64,000 bases of DNA from Paraburkholderia adhaesiva (GCF_021390575.1 NZ_JAJEJQ010000001.1:2580501-2644500), one strand, 5' to 3'; shown: positions 26,223-36,629, numbered from the stretch's first letter. The notes: generated by a model from the sequence alone, not told the origin. A program made the numbers and translations.

Positions 26223-27140
26223 ATGGACCGCTCGCCTGGCATCGAACAACTGCGCGCCCTGATCGCTGTCGCCGAAACCGGTAGCTTTTCGGCGGCCGCG
26301 CGGCGGCTCGACCGTGCGCAGTCGGTCGTGAGCTATACGATCGCGAATCTGGAGGCGCTGCTCGGCGTCGCGCTCTTCGTGCGCGGCAAGCGCAAGCCCG
26401 AGCTGACCGCCGCGGGCCGCGCCATTCTCGCCGACGCGCGGCGCCTCGATCTCATGATGGCCCAGCTCGATGCGCGAGCCGCCGGGCTGCAGCGCGGACT
26501 GGAAGGCGAGGTATCGGTGGCGGTCGACGTGATGTTTCCGTCGCAACGGCTCGTGGACGCGTTGCAGGCCTTCGCCCAGGCATTTCCCACCGTCGCGCTC
26601 AACCTGACGATGGAAGCGCTCGGCGGCGTGCTCAAGCTCGTGCTCGACGGTGACTACACGCTCGGCATCAGCGGTCCAAACAACAACTGGCCGCACGTGA
26701 TCGAGGCCAAGGCGATCGCAACGGTCGAACTCGTGCTTGTGGCGGCGCCCTGCCATCCTCTTGCGCAAGCCGACCAGCCAGTGCGGATTTCCGATGCGCG
26801 CGAACACACTCAACTCGTATTGACCGACCGCAGCCGCCTCACCGAAGGACAGACGTTCGGCGTGTACAGCAATCGCGCATGGAGGCTCGGCGATCTGGGC
26901 GCGAAGCATCGGCTGCTGCTCGCAGGGCTCGGCTGGGGATCGATGCCGAAGCATCTTGTGGACGCCGATCTCGAGGCCGGTCGGCTCGTGCGCATTGCTC
27001 TCGCGGATCGGAGTTCGGTGAACTACAGCGTTTCGCTGATCCATCGCGTAGACGCCGCGCCTGGTCCGGCGGGGCAGTGGCTGAGCCACTATCTGTCGAG
27101 GGGCGCGCCGCCCGGCGAGCCGCTGCCGGACGCGGGCTGA
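26223..27140 (+). CDS. LysR-family regulator of the cytochrome b561-YceI operon
   Basis: 305 aa. The winged helix-turn-helix (IEQLRALIAVAETGSFSAAA, then SVVSYTIANLEALLGVALFV) occupies residues 7-65, and the effector domain 95-290. The divergent position and the dyad at 26148-26204 suggest that it controls the b561 genes. The C-terminus is Gly/Pro-rich. The inducer is unknown. Confidence 0.92.
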   Translation: MDRSPGIEQLRALIAVAETGSFSAAARRLDRAQSVVSYTIANLEALLGVALFVRGKRKPELTAAGRAILADARRLDLMMAQLDARAAGLQRGLEGEVSVAVDVMFPSQRLVDALQAFAQAFPTVALNLTMEALGGVLKLVLDGDYTLGISGPNNNWPHVIEAKAIATVELVLVAAPCHPLAQADQPVRISDAREHTQLVLTDRSRLTEGQTFGVYSNRAWRLGDLGAKHRLLLAGLGWGSMPKHLVDADLEAGRLVRIALADRSSVNYSVSLIHRVDAAPGPAGQWLSHYLSRGAPPGEPLPDAG

Positions 27141-27161
27141 ACGGCCATCTCGCGTGAAGCG

Positions 27162-27836
27162 TCAGGCCTTTGCGCGCTTGCCCGCTCCCTTCCCCGGCAA
27201 ACTCGCGGGCGCCGCCGCAGGAACGACACCCGACCAGCCCGGCAGATAGCGCGCATCGGGTTCGTGAGCGTGCGCGAGCGCTGCGGCAAGCGCCTTGTCG
27301 AAGTCCTTGCGCACGAGCGTCCTAGACACCCTCTGGCGCAGATAGTCGGCCCACAGGAATTCGCTGAACGGTGTCGTGTCCTTCGCGAAGCCCCCCGCTG
27401 TGCGCAATTCGCCCGCGAGACTGCGATAAGGATCGTCGGCCAGCCCGGTCAACTGCTTCGGCAGGTCGTCGAAATCGCAGCGCTTGCCCGCGGCGTCGAA
27501 CGGGTGCACCCACTGGTTGTGCTCCATCATGCGCCAGAAGAGATTCGGTTCGAGCCACGACAGATCCTTGAGCACGGTGACGCGCGCGCTTGGCACGCCC
27601 TCCTGCAGCCACGCGAAGCCGAGGTGATGATGGTCCACCACGTAGTAGCGTCCCTTCGGGCCGAGCACGGCCGGAAACCAGTGCGAGTCGATGGCCGCCG
27701 CGCGGCCCTTCTTGTCGAGCGATGTCCAGTGCGCGCGCTTGGCGTGAACTTCGCGATAACCAACGGTGATCTGCGTCGGCCGCAGTTCCTCCAGTTGCAC
27801 AGTGATCAGATGCAGATCGGTGTTCGGCAGTATCAT
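27162..27836 (-). CDS. ParB-like nuclease-fold protein (ParBc_2 type)
   Basis: 224 aa with a ParB/Srx-like domain in the first half: QLEELRPTQITVGYREVHAKR, then DSHWFPAVLGPKGRYYVVDHHHLGFAW and FWRMMEHNQWVHPFD. This fits the putative ParB-like nuclease family seen as stand-alone chromosomal genes, not chromosome-partition ParB. It has no helix-turn-helix partition part. Function unknown. The 331 bp to its right (27837-28167) hold nothing I recognise except the ribosome site of the next gene. Confidence 0.8.
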   Translation of the reverse strand: MILPNTDLHLITVQLEELRPTQITVGYREVHAKRAHWTSLDKKGRAAAIDSHWFPAVLGPKGRYYVVDHHHLGFAWLQEGVPSARVTVLKDLSWLEPNLFWRMMEHNQWVHPFDAAGKRCDFDDLPKQLTGLADDPYRSLAGELRTAGGFAKDTTPFSEFLWADYLRQRVSRTLVRKDFDKALAAALAHAHEPDARYLPGWSGVVPAAAPASLPGKGAGKRAKA

Positions 27837-28167
27837 GGTCGCGCCTCGTTTTCATGTGAGTGTCACAGGCGCAACAATACCGTCGAACGGTGGCGTTTTG
27901 CGCGCGCCATGCCGGTTGCCATGACCCGCGCGGCCTTTATCGTGCACGACGGGTGCATGACCTCACGAAGCACGGCCTGAGCGCCGTGCTGCTGCACCTC
28001 GCACCTGCCTCCAGGGTGCGAAAACGGGCGCGGGCCACCTTCATCGCGATCGCGCGCCCGCCAGCTTCGCTCCCCGGTCGTATCGGCAATATTCGGCATC
28101 GTTCGGCATCACCCGGCAGCATGGTTCGAATCACCCCGACTTACTCACCGACTCAAGCGAGGGCATC

Positions 28168-28980
28168 TTGGATCTCGACACCATCCACTCGTTCATCATG
28201 ACCCGGGGTATCGACTTCGGGACCAAGGTCCTTGCTGCGATCGTGCTGTGGATCGTTGGGCGCTGGGCCATCAACCTGATCGCGAGGCTCCTGCGCAAGA
28301 TGCTCGGGCGCAACGAGCGCGTCGATCCAACACTCGCGCACTACCTCAGCTCCATCCTCGCCGCGCTCTTGAACCTGCTGTTGATTCTCGCGATCCTCCA
28401 GGTGTTCGGTGTGCAGACGACCTCGTTCGCGGCGCTGCTCGCCGGCCTCGGCCTCGCGATCGGCACGGCCTGGGGCGGCCTGCTCGCCCACTTCGCGGCG
28501 GGTGTGTTCATGCAGGTGCTGCGGCCGTTCAAGGTGGGTGACTTCGTGACGGCGGGCGGCGTGACCGGCACCGTGAAAGAGCTTGGCATCTTCGGCACGA
28601 CGATCATTTCGCCGGACAACGTCGTCAACATCGTCGGCAACAACAAGATCTTCTCCGACACCATCTCCAACTTCAGCGCCACGCCCGTTCGGCGCGTCGA
28701 GCTGACCGCGAAAATCGCCAATGGCGTCGATCCCGTCGATGCAGCGAAGCGCCTGCGTGCGGCCGTCGAGAAGATCCCGAACGTCGTGACGGACCCGGCG
28801 CCCGACGTCGAAGTGCTGTCGTTCACACCGGAAGGACCGCTCCTGTGCGTGCGGCCGTACACGAAGAACGACACTTACTGGCAGGTCTATTTCGACACGA
28901 ACCGCGCTATTGTCGAGACGTTCAGGGACGCCGGATATCCGACACCGGAGACGCCTTCCATCATTCGCCGCGTGAACTGA
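28168..28980 (+). CDS. Small-conductance mechanosensitive channel, MscS family
   Basis: 270 aa with three membrane helices. The third, pore-lining one contains LLAGLGLAIGTAWGGLLAHFAAGVFM (about 92-117). The beta domain follows (PFKVGDFVTAGGVTGTVKELGIFGTT), then the alpha/beta domain. It opens on hypo-osmotic shock to release solutes. The start is a TTG at 28168 with GAGGG upstream; it gives the length of E. coli MscS. Followed by a terminator. Confidence 0.92.
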   Translation: MDLDTIHSFIMTRGIDFGTKVLAAIVLWIVGRWAINLIARLLRKMLGRNERVDPTLAHYLSSILAALLNLLLILAILQVFGVQTTSFAALLAGLGLAIGTAWGGLLAHFAAGVFMQVLRPFKVGDFVTAGGVTGTVKELGIFGTTIISPDNVVNIVGNNKIFSDTISNFSATPVRRVELTAKIANGVDPVDAAKRLRAAVEKIPNVVTDPAPDVEVLSFTPEGPLLCVRPYTKNDTYWQVYFDTNRAIVETFRDAGYPTPETPSIIRRVN

Positions 28981-29064
28981 GTTACGCGGCGCGTCCATCG
29001 CCGGGAATTCGCGCGCCGGCTAACGGAGCACAACCGTCGCGCACCCGAAGCACGGCCTCAATGC

Positions 29065-29102
29065 AAAACGGCATCGCCAGTCGGACTGGCGATGCCGTTA
29101 TT
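29065..29102. terminator. Bidirectional terminator between MscS and DedA genes
   Basis: AACGGCATCGCCAGT and ACTGGCGATGCCGTT around a 3-nt loop, with AAAA on the left (T4 for the minus strand). It separates the two convergent genes. Confidence 0.9.
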
Positions 29103-29160
29103 CGTTGGCGCGGCTTTCACGACTAGCGCGATTCGCACGAATCGCGCGCCGTGCGGATGA

Positions 29161-29853
29161 TCAGCGGTTACCGTCGGGGCGGCGAACACCGTCGTCGTGG
29201 CGCGGATTCTTGCGCAGCATCTTCCACAACCCGCCAATGGCCACAGGCACAACTGCAGCGCCAATGCCCACGAGCACGATCACATTCAGGTACTGGCGAA
29301 TGAACGGGATGTTGCCGAAGAAGTAGCCGAGCAGCACGAGCAGCAGCACCCACAAGAACGCGCCCGCGAAGTTGAAGAACTGGAAGCGCTTCATGCTCAT
29401 CTGCGAGACGCCCGCGACGAACGGCGCGAACGTGCGCACGACCGGAATGAAGCGCGCGAGCACGATGGTCTTGCCGCCGTGGCGCACGTAGAAGTCGTGG
29501 GTCTTCTGCAGCGCGGCGCGGTCGAGGAACCGCTCGAGCCCGCGAATGCGTGTGTTGAACACGGCGGGCCCGATGGCGTGGCCGATCATGTAGTTGACCG
29601 TATTGCCCGTAACCGAGGCAACGAGCAGCAACACGATCAGCGCACCGAGGTTCATCGCACCCGCCGCGGCGAACGCACCGCCGATGAACAGCAGCGAATC
29701 GCCCGGCAGGAACGGCACGACCACGAGCCCGGTTTCGGCAAACACAATCAGGAACAAGACGCCGTAAACCCAGGCGCCATATTGCTGAATGAAGACTCCG
29801 AGGAACTTGTCGATGTGCAAGACAAGGTTGGCGAACTGCAGCAGCGTATCCAA
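29161..29853 (-). CDS. DedA-family membrane protein
   Basis: 230 aa with about five membrane helices. Family motifs: ETGLVVVPFLPGDSLLFIGG (about 40-60), ARFIPVVRTFAPFVAGVSQMS (about 132-152) with the conserved Arg residues, and FNFAGAFLWV. DedA proteins are needed for membrane potential, pH tolerance and undecaprenyl-phosphate or phospholipid flipping. The acidic residue in the first half and the motif RFIPxVRT are intact. The C-terminal tail is basic. Confidence 0.93.
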   Translation of the reverse strand: MDTLLQFANLVLHIDKFLGVFIQQYGAWVYGVLFLIVFAETGLVVVPFLPGDSLLFIGGAFAAAGAMNLGALIVLLLVASVTGNTVNYMIGHAIGPAVFNTRIRGLERFLDRAALQKTHDFYVRHGGKTIVLARFIPVVRTFAPFVAGVSQMSMKRFQFFNFAGAFLWVLLLVLLGYFFGNIPFIRQYLNVIVLVGIGAAVVPVAIGGLWKMLRKNPRHDDGVRRPDGNR

Positions 29854-29987
29854 AAGTGTCCCTTTTTAGCTTATGGGGCGAGAAGGAAATTGACCGCGCC
29901 ATCATACCTAAAGTGCCCGACCGTCACGAATAAATCCCGTCGGTCACGCCACCGGGCCGCTCCTGCCGAGTCGCTATAATGACGCGC

Positions 29988-32096
29988 ATGTCATCGTATT
30001 CCGATCCCTCCGACGCCGCCGGCCCGGCCCGCGACGACACCGCCACGCATACCGCGGCATCGCGGGCCGCGCAGCCCGCCCGCGCAATCCAGGCGCTTCC
30101 CGACCAGCTCATCAGCCAGATCGCCGCGGGCGAAGTGGTCGAACGGCCCGCGTCGGTCGTCAAGGAACTGCTCGAGAACGCGCTCGATGCGGGTGCTACG
30201 TCGTTACGCATCCTGCTCGACGAGGGCGGCGTGAAGCGCATCTCCATTACCGACGACGGCTGCGGCATTCCCGAGCGCGAACTGCCGCTCGCGTTGATGC
30301 GCCACGCGACGAGCAAAATCCGCTCCCTCGCCGAACTCGAAAGCGTCGCGACCCTCGGGTTTCGCGGCGAGGCGCTGGCTTCGATCGCGTCAGTCGCGCA
30401 GATGTCGATCACGAGTCGCCCCGCCGACGCGGCGCACGCCGTCAAGATCGATGCGGACACCGGCTCGCTTTCGCCTGCCGCGGGCGGCCAGGGCACGACC
30501 ATCGAAGTGCGCGAGCTGTACTTCAACACGCCCGCGCGCCGCAAATTCCTGAAGAGCGAGCAGACCGAACTCGGCCATTGTCTCGAGATGATCCGCCGCT
30601 CGGCGCTCGCACGGCCCGACGTCGCGATTTCGGTGCTGCACAACGGCCGCGCCGTCGAGCACTGGAACGCGAGCGATCCGGCCACGCGCGTCTCGAAGAT
30701 CCTCGGGGAAGCGTTCGCCACTGCGCACCTGCCGCTCGACGAGCAAGCCGGGCCGCTCGCCGTCTACGGCTGCGCCGGCCTGCCGACCGCGAGCCGCAAC
30801 CGCGCGGACCAGCAGTATTTCTTCGTCAACGGCCGCTTCGTGCGCGACAAGCTGCTCACGCACGCCGTGCGCGCCGCTTACGAGGACGTGCTGCACGGCG
30901 ACCGCTATCCGTCGTATGTGCTGTTTCTCGACCTGCCGCCCGAGGCCGTCGATGTGAACGTGCATCCGTCGAAGATCGAAGTGCGATTCCGCGACTCGCG
31001 CTCGATTCACCAGTTCGTGTTTCATGCCGTGCAGCGCGCACTCGCGCGGCACGCCGGTGCGTCTCCCGAAACGACTTCGGGCGCCCACGCCGCATTCGTC
31101 GAGCCGCGGCCCGCGCCTGGCGCGAGTGTGCCGGGCGCGACGCCGCACGGTGCGGCGGGCGGATTCGGTGAATCGGGTGGTTTTGGCACTGCGCGCGTCG
31201 CGGGCAGCTTCGGCGGGTCCGGTTCGGGTGGCGGCTCGGGTGGCTCAGGTGGCAACTTCGGCGGCGGCACGCGTTCGTCCGGCTTCATGACCGGCGGCGC
31301 CAGCGGCAGCAGTTCGGGCAACACCTGGCTGCGCCAGTCGCGCATGACGCAGGGCTCGCTACCCGTCGCGCAGCCGCTCGCGCTCTACGACGCGCTTTTC
31401 GGCCGCAAGGACGTGGGCGCCGGGACACCGCAAGGCTCAACGATGCTGCAGGCCGAAGACGGCGCGGCAAGCGCAGCACCGCGCGAAGCGCACGCCTTCG
31501 ACCCGAGCGACGATCAACCGCTCGGCTTCGCGATCGGCCAGATCCACGGCATCTACGTCCTCGCGCAGAACGCACAGGGCCTCGTGATCGTGGACATGCA
31601 CGCCGCGCACGAACGCATCCTCTACGAGCAGTTCAAAGAGGCGCTCGCGCAACGCTCGCTGGCCGTCCAGCCGCTCCTGATCCCGCTTTCGATGACCGCC
31701 GATCCCGTGGAAACGGGCACCGTCGAGGAAGAGAAGGCCACGCTCGAAGCGCTCGGCTTCGACCTCGCTGTGCTCTCGCCCACCTCGATCGCGATCCGCG
31801 CCGTGCCCGCCCTGCTCAAGGACGCCGATCTGGCCGCGCTCGCGCGCGCCGTGCTCGCGGATCTGCACGCCTACGGCGGCTCGCGCGTGCTGACCGAACG
31901 CCAGCACGAAATGCTCGGCACGCTCGCGTGCCATCACGCGGTGCGCGCGAACCGGCGTCTGACGCTCGACGAAATGAACGCGCTGCTGCGCCAGATGGAA
32001 GCCACCGAGCGCGCCGACCAGTGCAATCACGGCCGGCCGACGTGGTACCAGTTGACGCTCGGCGACCTCGACCGCCTCTTCATGCGCGGTCAATGA
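29988..32096 (+). CDS. mutL: DNA mismatch repair protein MutL (endonuclease-type)
   Basis: 702 aa from the ATG at 29988 (an ATG at 29979 overlaps a TATAAT box). The GHKL ATPase is intact: [22 protein letters not shown] Gly/Ser-rich linker covers about 370-450. The C-terminal dimer domain contains [12 protein letters not shown] at about 538-549, which fits DxHA(X)2E(X)4E with Met in place of Gln, and [13 protein letters not shown] plus CNHGRPTW. These are the metal-site motifs of nicking MutL, expected where mutH is absent. Its stop overlaps miaA by ATGA. Confidence 0.95.
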   Translation: MSSYSDPSDAAGPARDDTATHTAASRAAQPARAIQALPDQLISQIAAGEVVERPASVVKELLENALDAGATSLRILLDEGGVKRISITDDGCGIPERELPLALMRHATSKIRSLAELESVATLGFRGEALASIASVAQMSITSRPADAAHAVKIDADTGSLSPAAGGQGTTIEVRELYFNTPARRKFLKSEQTELGHCLEMIRRSALARPDVAISVLHNGRAVEHWNASDPATRVSKILGEAFATAHLPLDEQAGPLAVYGCAGLPTASRNRADQQYFFVNGRFVRDKLLTHAVRAAYEDVLHGDRYPSYVLFLDLPPEAVDVNVHPSKIEVRFRDSRSIHQFVFHAVQRALARHAGASPETTSGAHAAFVEPRPAPGASVPGATPHGAAGGFGESGGFGTARVAGSFGGSGSGGGSGGSGGNFGGGTRSSGFMTGGASGSSSGNTWLRQSRMTQGSLPVAQPLALYDALFGRKDVGAGTPQGSTMLQAEDGAASAAPREAHAFDPSDDQPLGFAIGQIHGIYVLAQNAQGLVIVDMHAAHERILYEQFKEALAQRSLAVQPLLIPLSMTADPVETGTVEEEKATLEALGFDLAVLSPTSIAIRAVPALLKDADLAALARAVLADLHAYGGSRVLTERQHEMLGTLACHHAVRANRRLTLDEMNALLRQMEATERADQCNHGRPTWYQLTLGDLDRLFMRGQ

Positions 32097-33073
32097 TGTC
32101 TGGCGCTCCTTCCGGCGACGGCGTGCTGCCGGTCGCCTGCCTGCTCGGCCCGACTGCATCGGGCAAGACCGCCGCAGCGCTCGCGTTCGCCGCGCAATCC
32201 GCGGCGCGTGGGCGCGTGGTCGAGATCGTCAGCATCGACTCCGCGCTCGTCTATCGCGGGATGGACATCGGCACGGCCAAGCCGTCCGCCGCCGAGCGCG
32301 CGGCGGTGGTTCATCATCTGATCGACATCGTCGATCCCGCCGACGCCTACTCTGCCGCGAACTTCCGCGCCGATGCGCTGCGCGTGACCGGTGAGATCGT
32401 CGCGCGGGGAAACGTGCCGCTGCTCGTGGGCGGCACAATGCTCTACTATCGCGCGCTCACGCATGGCCTGAATGACCTGCCTGGTGCCGACGCCGAAGTC
32501 CGCGCGACGCTGGACGCCGACGCCGCCCGCGACGGCTGGCCCGCGCTCCACGCACGCCTCGCCGAGGTCGATCCCGCGACGGCCGCGCGCCTCGCGCCCA
32601 ACGACTCGCAGCGCATCCAGCGCGCACTCGAAGTGTTCATGCTGACCGGCCAGCCGATGTCGACGCTGCTGGCCGCGCCGACGCCGCGCACCGACCTTGC
32701 CGCGCAGTACCGCTTCGTGCCGATCGCGCTCGAACCGTCTGACCGCAGCGTGCTGCATGCGCGCATCGCCGCGCGCTTCGACGCGATGCTGGCCGCTGGC
32801 TTCATCGACGAAGTGAAGGCCCTGCGCGCCCGCGGGGACTTGCACGCGGGATTGGCCTCGATGCGCTGCGTGGGTTATCGCCAGACCTGGGAATACCTCG
32901 ACGGCGCCACAGACTACGACACGATGCGCGACAAGGGCATCTTCGCGACGCGCCAACTCTGCAAGCGCCAACTGACCTGGCTGCGCTCGATGCCGGAGCG
33001 GATCGTCGTGGATTGCTGTGCGGCGGATGCTACGGCACAGGCTGTGGCGGCGGTGACGAGCATCGGCGGCTGA
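32093..33073 (+). CDS. miaA: tRNA dimethylallyltransferase MiaA
   Basis: 326 aa. It has a P-loop GPTASGKTA near residues 20-28, [28 protein letters not shown], and the C-terminal [15 protein letters not shown]. It adds dimethylallyl to A37 of tRNAs reading UNN codons. The ATG at 32093 is doubled (MM) and overlaps the mutL stop by 4 nt, so the two genes are coupled, as in many proteobacteria. Confidence 0.95.
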   Translation: MMSGAPSGDGVLPVACLLGPTASGKTAAALAFAAQSAARGRVVEIVSIDSALVYRGMDIGTAKPSAAERAAVVHHLIDIVDPADAYSAANFRADALRVTGEIVARGNVPLLVGGTMLYYRALTHGLNDLPGADAEVRATLDADAARDGWPALHARLAEVDPATAARLAPNDSQRIQRALEVFMLTGQPMSTLLAAPTPRTDLAAQYRFVPIALEPSDRSVLHARIAARFDAMLAAGFIDEVKALRARGDLHAGLASMRCVGYRQTWEYLDGATDYDTMRDKGIFATRQLCKRQLTWLRSMPERIVVDCCAADATAQAVAAVTSIGG

Positions 33074-33367
33074 CGTGGCGCTGCAACGCGCACAGCGAAC
33101 GATATCGAAAAACACGCACGCGTCGAACGGTTCATGATCTGCACGCCGCGACCCTAAAGCCGGACGCAGCGAATCCAACGGCATTGCCGCCGGAATTACT
33201 TCAAACATCTGCATTCCGCCGGTTGCAGGCCCACCCTACCCACCAGCGGAGCCTGTCGCGCTGGTGCGCCACAGCAAGACCCCCAACGGTCCGCAACACG
33301 CGCACTCACGCGTGACGCGCGCCCACTTGCGCGCGGCACCGCGCCACGAAATTCCACCGTAGCCGTC
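33074..33367. other. Gene-free stretch after miaA
   Basis: No gene seen. It contains an imperfect inverted repeat around 33186-33226 (CCGGAAT...ATTCCG) without a T-run, possibly a weak terminator for mutL-miaA. The long minus-strand frame crossing it has no protein features. Confidence 0.5.
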
Positions 33368-33396
33368 TTGACTTTCGCCCAATCGGCTACGATCAT
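33368..33396 (+). promoter_or_regulatory. Promoter of the dalD operon
   Basis: TTGACT at 33368-33373, a 17-bp spacer and GATCAT at 33391-33396. The same -10 and spacer occur at the polS promoter. Confidence 0.75.
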
Positions 33397-33408
33397 TAGT
33401 TCACAAAT

Positions 33409-33422
33409 AGAGCAATTGCTCT
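33409..33422. promoter_or_regulatory. Operator palindrome of the dalD operon
   Basis: AGAGCAATTGCTCT, a perfect 14-bp palindrome starting 12 nt after the -10, so near +6 to +19. The same element at the same distance stands at the polS promoter. Probable site of the SorC-family regulator encoded downstream. Confidence 0.75.
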
Positions 33423-33576
33423 GCTTGAGGTACTGAGCCACCTGTGGACGCGCATTCGATGCGCGCACTCCGTACCTCTCAGCTCTGCATGGAATCGCAC
33501 CAGTGCTATGGAGCCGAGGCAGGCGCTGATGTGCCAGCTTCGGCCAACACGCCAGTGCAGCCGAAAGGAGACACAC

Positions 33577-34986
33577 ATGAACAGCGAACACACCAGCGCA
33601 AACGTGATCCTGCACATTGGTGCCGGTTCGTTTCACCGCGCGCATCAGGCGTGGTACCTGCACCGCGTGAACCTCTCGCGCGAACCTGGCGAGGCGGCCT
33701 GGTCGCTGACCGTCGGCAACATCCGGTCCGACATGAACGCCGTGCTCGACGCCCTCGCAGCCCAACACGGGGTCTACACGCTCGAAACCGTCACGCCACA
33801 GGGCGAGCGCAGCTACGAAACGATCCGTTCGATCACGCGCGTGCTGCCGTGGTCCGCCAACCTCGCGGGCCTGATCGACGCAGGAGCCGATCCAGCGTGC
33901 AAGATCGTCGCGTTCACCGTCACCGAAGGCGGCTATTACCTCGACGAACACGACCGCCTCGACACCGCGAACCCCGACCTCGCCGCCGATCTCAACGGCG
34001 CACGCACGACGATCTACGGCGCGCTCGCCGCGATACTCGAAGCGCGCATGGCGCGCAACGGCGGCCCCGTCACGCTGCAGTCCTGCGATAACCTGCGCAG
34101 CAACGGCGATCGCTTTCACGCGGGCATGCGCGAATTTCTCACGCGGCGCGGCGCGAGCGCCCTGCTCGCCTGGTTCGACGCGAACACGTCTTGCCCGGAT
34201 TCGATGGTCGACCGCATTACGCCGCGCCCAACACCCGATGTCCGCGAGCGCGTGAAAGCGGCAACCGGCCTCGACGACACCTGCCCTGTCATGGGCGAAG
34301 CGTTCATCCAGTGGGTGATCGAGGATCGCTTCCGCGCTGGGCGCCCCGCGTGGGAGCGCGCGGGCGCGGAACTGGTCACGTCGGTGAAGCCGTATGAGGA
34401 AGCGAAGATCCGCATCCTCAACGCGACGCACAGCTGCATCGCGTGGGCGGGCACGCTGATTGGCCTCGACTACATCCACGAAGGCACAAGCGATGCCGAT
34501 ATCCGCGCCTTTGCCCGCCAATACGTAAGCGAAGACGTGATTCCCTGTCTCACGCCGAGCCCGCTCGATCTCGCGAAGTACCACGACGTCGTGCTCGATC
34601 GCTTCAGCAATCCGTACATTCAGGACACGAACCAGCGCGTCGCCGCGGACGGCTACTCGAAGATCCCCGGCTTCATCACGCCGACGCTTGCGCAACGCAT
34701 CGAGGCCGGTGCGACACCTGCCGCGACGGCGATACTGCCCGCCCTGTTCCTGCGCTTTCTCGAACTCTGGCACAAGGGGACGCTGCCGTACACGTATCAG
34801 GACGGCGTCATGGACGAAGCCGCCGTCCACCGCATGTTCGAGGCCGAAGACCCGCTCGCGGTCTTCAGCGCCGACAAGCTTCTGTGGGGCGGACTCGCTG
34901 GCAACGCATCGCTCGGAAGCGCGCTGCGCGATGCGCTGGCACGCGTCGATGCATGGCTCGCTGCACGCCGCGGCGCCCCGGCTTGA
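33577..34986 (+). CDS. dalD: D-arabinitol 4-dehydrogenase (long-chain mannitol dehydrogenase family)
   Basis: 469 aa. HIGAGSFHRAHQAWYLH at the N-terminus is typical of D-arabinitol dehydrogenase; the catalytic KxxxxNxxH is KIRILNATH near residue 274-282; GDTCP-type and NPYIQDTNQRVAADG segments follow. It oxidises D-arabinitol to D-xylulose with NAD. The ATG at 33577 has AAAGGAG upstream. The next gene is a xylulokinase, which supports the arabinitol role over mannitol. The 130-bp gap between them holds no gene. Confidence 0.88.
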   Translation: MNSEHTSANVILHIGAGSFHRAHQAWYLHRVNLSREPGEAAWSLTVGNIRSDMNAVLDALAAQHGVYTLETVTPQGERSYETIRSITRVLPWSANLAGLIDAGADPACKIVAFTVTEGGYYLDEHDRLDTANPDLAADLNGARTTIYGALAAILEARMARNGGPVTLQSCDNLRSNGDRFHAGMREFLTRRGASALLAWFDANTSCPDSMVDRITPRPTPDVRERVKAATGLDDTCPVMGEAFIQWVIEDRFRAGRPAWERAGAELVTSVKPYEEAKIRILNATHSCIAWAGTLIGLDYIHEGTSDADIRAFARQYVSEDVIPCLTPSPLDLAKYHDVVLDRFSNPYIQDTNQRVAADGYSKIPGFITPTLAQRIEAGATPAATAILPALFLRFLELWHKGTLPYTYQDGVMDEAAVHRMFEAEDPLAVFSADKLLWGGLAGNASLGSALRDALARVDAWLAARRGAPA

Positions 34987-35147
34987 GCGGAGCGTGGCCA
35001 TCGTCACGTTCGCTCGCCCGCATGCGCCGCGCCGCGCGCACGCGCGGGTTCGCGGATTCAAGCGCGAGGCCTCCGGGTCGCCGCGCATGGCGCTACGCCC
35101 GCCAGGCGGCTAAAGTAGCGCATCTTCCCCCACGACATCGCGCGCAC

Positions 35148-36629
35148 ATGTACCTGGGCATCGACCTCGGCACCTCCGAAGTGAAAGTCCTGCTGCTCGC
35201 GCCCGATGGCCGCGTGATCGGCACCGCCGGCTCGCCGTTCGTGGTCACGCGCGCGCACCCGCGCTGGTCGGAGCAAAATCCCGCCGACTGGTGGGACGGC
35301 ATGCTCCAAGCGCTCGCCATGCTGCGCGAGAAGCATCCCGCCGATTTCGCACAGGTGCGCGGCATCGGGCTCTCCGGACAGATGCACGGCGCCGTCCTGC
35401 TCGACGCACACGACAACGTGCTGCGCCCCGCGATCCTCTGGAACGACATGCGCGCCGTCGAAGAATGCGCAGAACTCACCGCACGCGCGCCGCAGCTTCA
35501 TCGCGTCGCGGGCAATCTCGCGATGCCGGGCTTCACCGCGCCAAAGCTGCTCTGGGTCGCGCGCCACGAGCCGCGGATTTTTCGCGAAACGGCATGTGTG
35601 CTGCTGCCGAAGGACTACCTGCGCCTGCGTCTCACGGGTGGCAAGGTGTCCGATCCATCGGATGCGGCCGGCACGCTCTGGCTCGACGTCGCGAAGCGCG
35701 ACTGGTCCGACGCGCTACTCGACGCATGCAACATGACACGCGCGCAGATGCCCGCGCTCGCCGAGGGCAGCGCGCCGTCCGGCACGCTACTGCCCGAAGT
35801 CGCGCGCGAACTCGGCCTGCGCCCCGACGTCATCGTCGCGGCTGGCGGCGGCGATAACGCGACGAGCGCGATCGGCATCGGCGCGACGCAGCCCGGCGAC
35901 GGCTTCGTCTCGCTCGGCACCTCGGGCGTGCTGTGCGTCGTGGGCGACCGCTTCCGGCCCAATCCGGCGTCGGCTGTCCATGCGTTCTGCCACGCGATTC
36001 CCGACCGCTGGCATCAGATGAGTGTCGTTCTTTCGGCGGCCAGTTGCCTGCGCTGGGTCTGCACGCTGACCGGCACCGACGAGCCCGCGTTGCTCGCCGA
36101 AGTCGCAAAGCTCGCACCCGACGCGCTGAGCGAAGCACCGCTTTTCCTGCCGTATCTCTCGGGCGAGCGCACGCCGCACAACGACCCTTACGCGCAAGGC
36201 GTGTTCTTCGGCATGACGCATGCGACCGACCGCGCGCTGCTCGGCTATGCAGTGCTCGAAGGCGTGACGCTCGCGCTCACCGACGGGCTCGACGCGCTCG
36301 TCGCGGCCGGCACCGAAGTCGGCCCCCTTTCGATGATCGGAGGCGGCGCGCGCAGCGCGTATTGGGCGCAACTCGTGGCCGATGCCTTCGATACACCCAC
36401 GCGCCAGCACGGCGGCGGCGAGACGGGCGCGGCACTCGGCGCGGCTCGGCTCGGCTGGCTCGCTGCGGGCGGCGATGCGAAAGACGTGCTGACGAAGCCA
36501 CCCATCGTCGCCGAATACATGCCCAACGCCGAGCGCCACGCAGCGCTGCGCGGACGGCTCGACACCTACCGCGCGCTCTACCGCCACGTGCGGCCGCTCT
36601 TCGAGCGATCGCGCGAGCGGCTCGCCTGA
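35148..36629 (+). CDS. xylB: Xylulokinase (arabinitol operon)
   Basis: 493 aa FGGY carbohydrate kinase: MYLGIDLGTSEVKVLLL (phosphate 1 motif), SGQMHGAVLLD, ILWNDMRAVEE, GGGDNATSAIGIG, SLGTSGVLC, and IGGGARSAYWAQLVAD. It phosphorylates D-xylulose to xylulose 5-phosphate, completing arabinitol entry to the pentose phosphate pathway. The start at 35148 sits at the conserved MYLGIDLGTS; a long upstream extension of the frame is a shadow of dalD. A second, more divergent xylulokinase lies at 51250. Confidence 0.92.
   Translation: MYLGIDLGTSEVKVLLLAPDGRVIGTAGSPFVVTRAHPRWSEQNPADWWDGMLQALAMLREKHPADFAQVRGIGLSGQMHGAVLLDAHDNVLRPAILWNDMRAVEECAELTARAPQLHRVAGNLAMPGFTAPKLLWVARHEPRIFRETACVLLPKDYLRLRLTGGKVSDPSDAAGTLWLDVAKRDWSDALLDACNMTRAQMPALAEGSAPSGTLLPEVARELGLRPDVIVAAGGGDNATSAIGIGATQPGDGFVSLGTSGVLCVVGDRFRPNPASAVHAFCHAIPDRWHQMSVVLSAASCLRWVCTLTGTDEPALLAEVAKLAPDALSEAPLFLPYLSGERTPHNDPYAQGVFFGMTHATDRALLGYAVLEGVTLALTDGLDALVAAGTEVGPLSMIGGGARSAYWAQLVADAFDTPTRQHGGGETGAALGAARLGWLAAGGDAKDVLTKPPIVAEYMPNAERHAALRGRLDTYRALYRHVRPLFERSRERLA

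Noticed and set aside
33196..35088. A 630-aa minus-strand frame across dalD
   Set aside because: Antisense shadow of a GC-rich gene; Arg/Ala/Val-rich without motifs, while dalD has clear family signatures.
34443..35147. Long N-terminal extension of the xylulokinase frame
   Set aside because: It overlaps dalD in another frame and is Arg-rich without homology; the kinase starts at the conserved MYLGIDLGTS.
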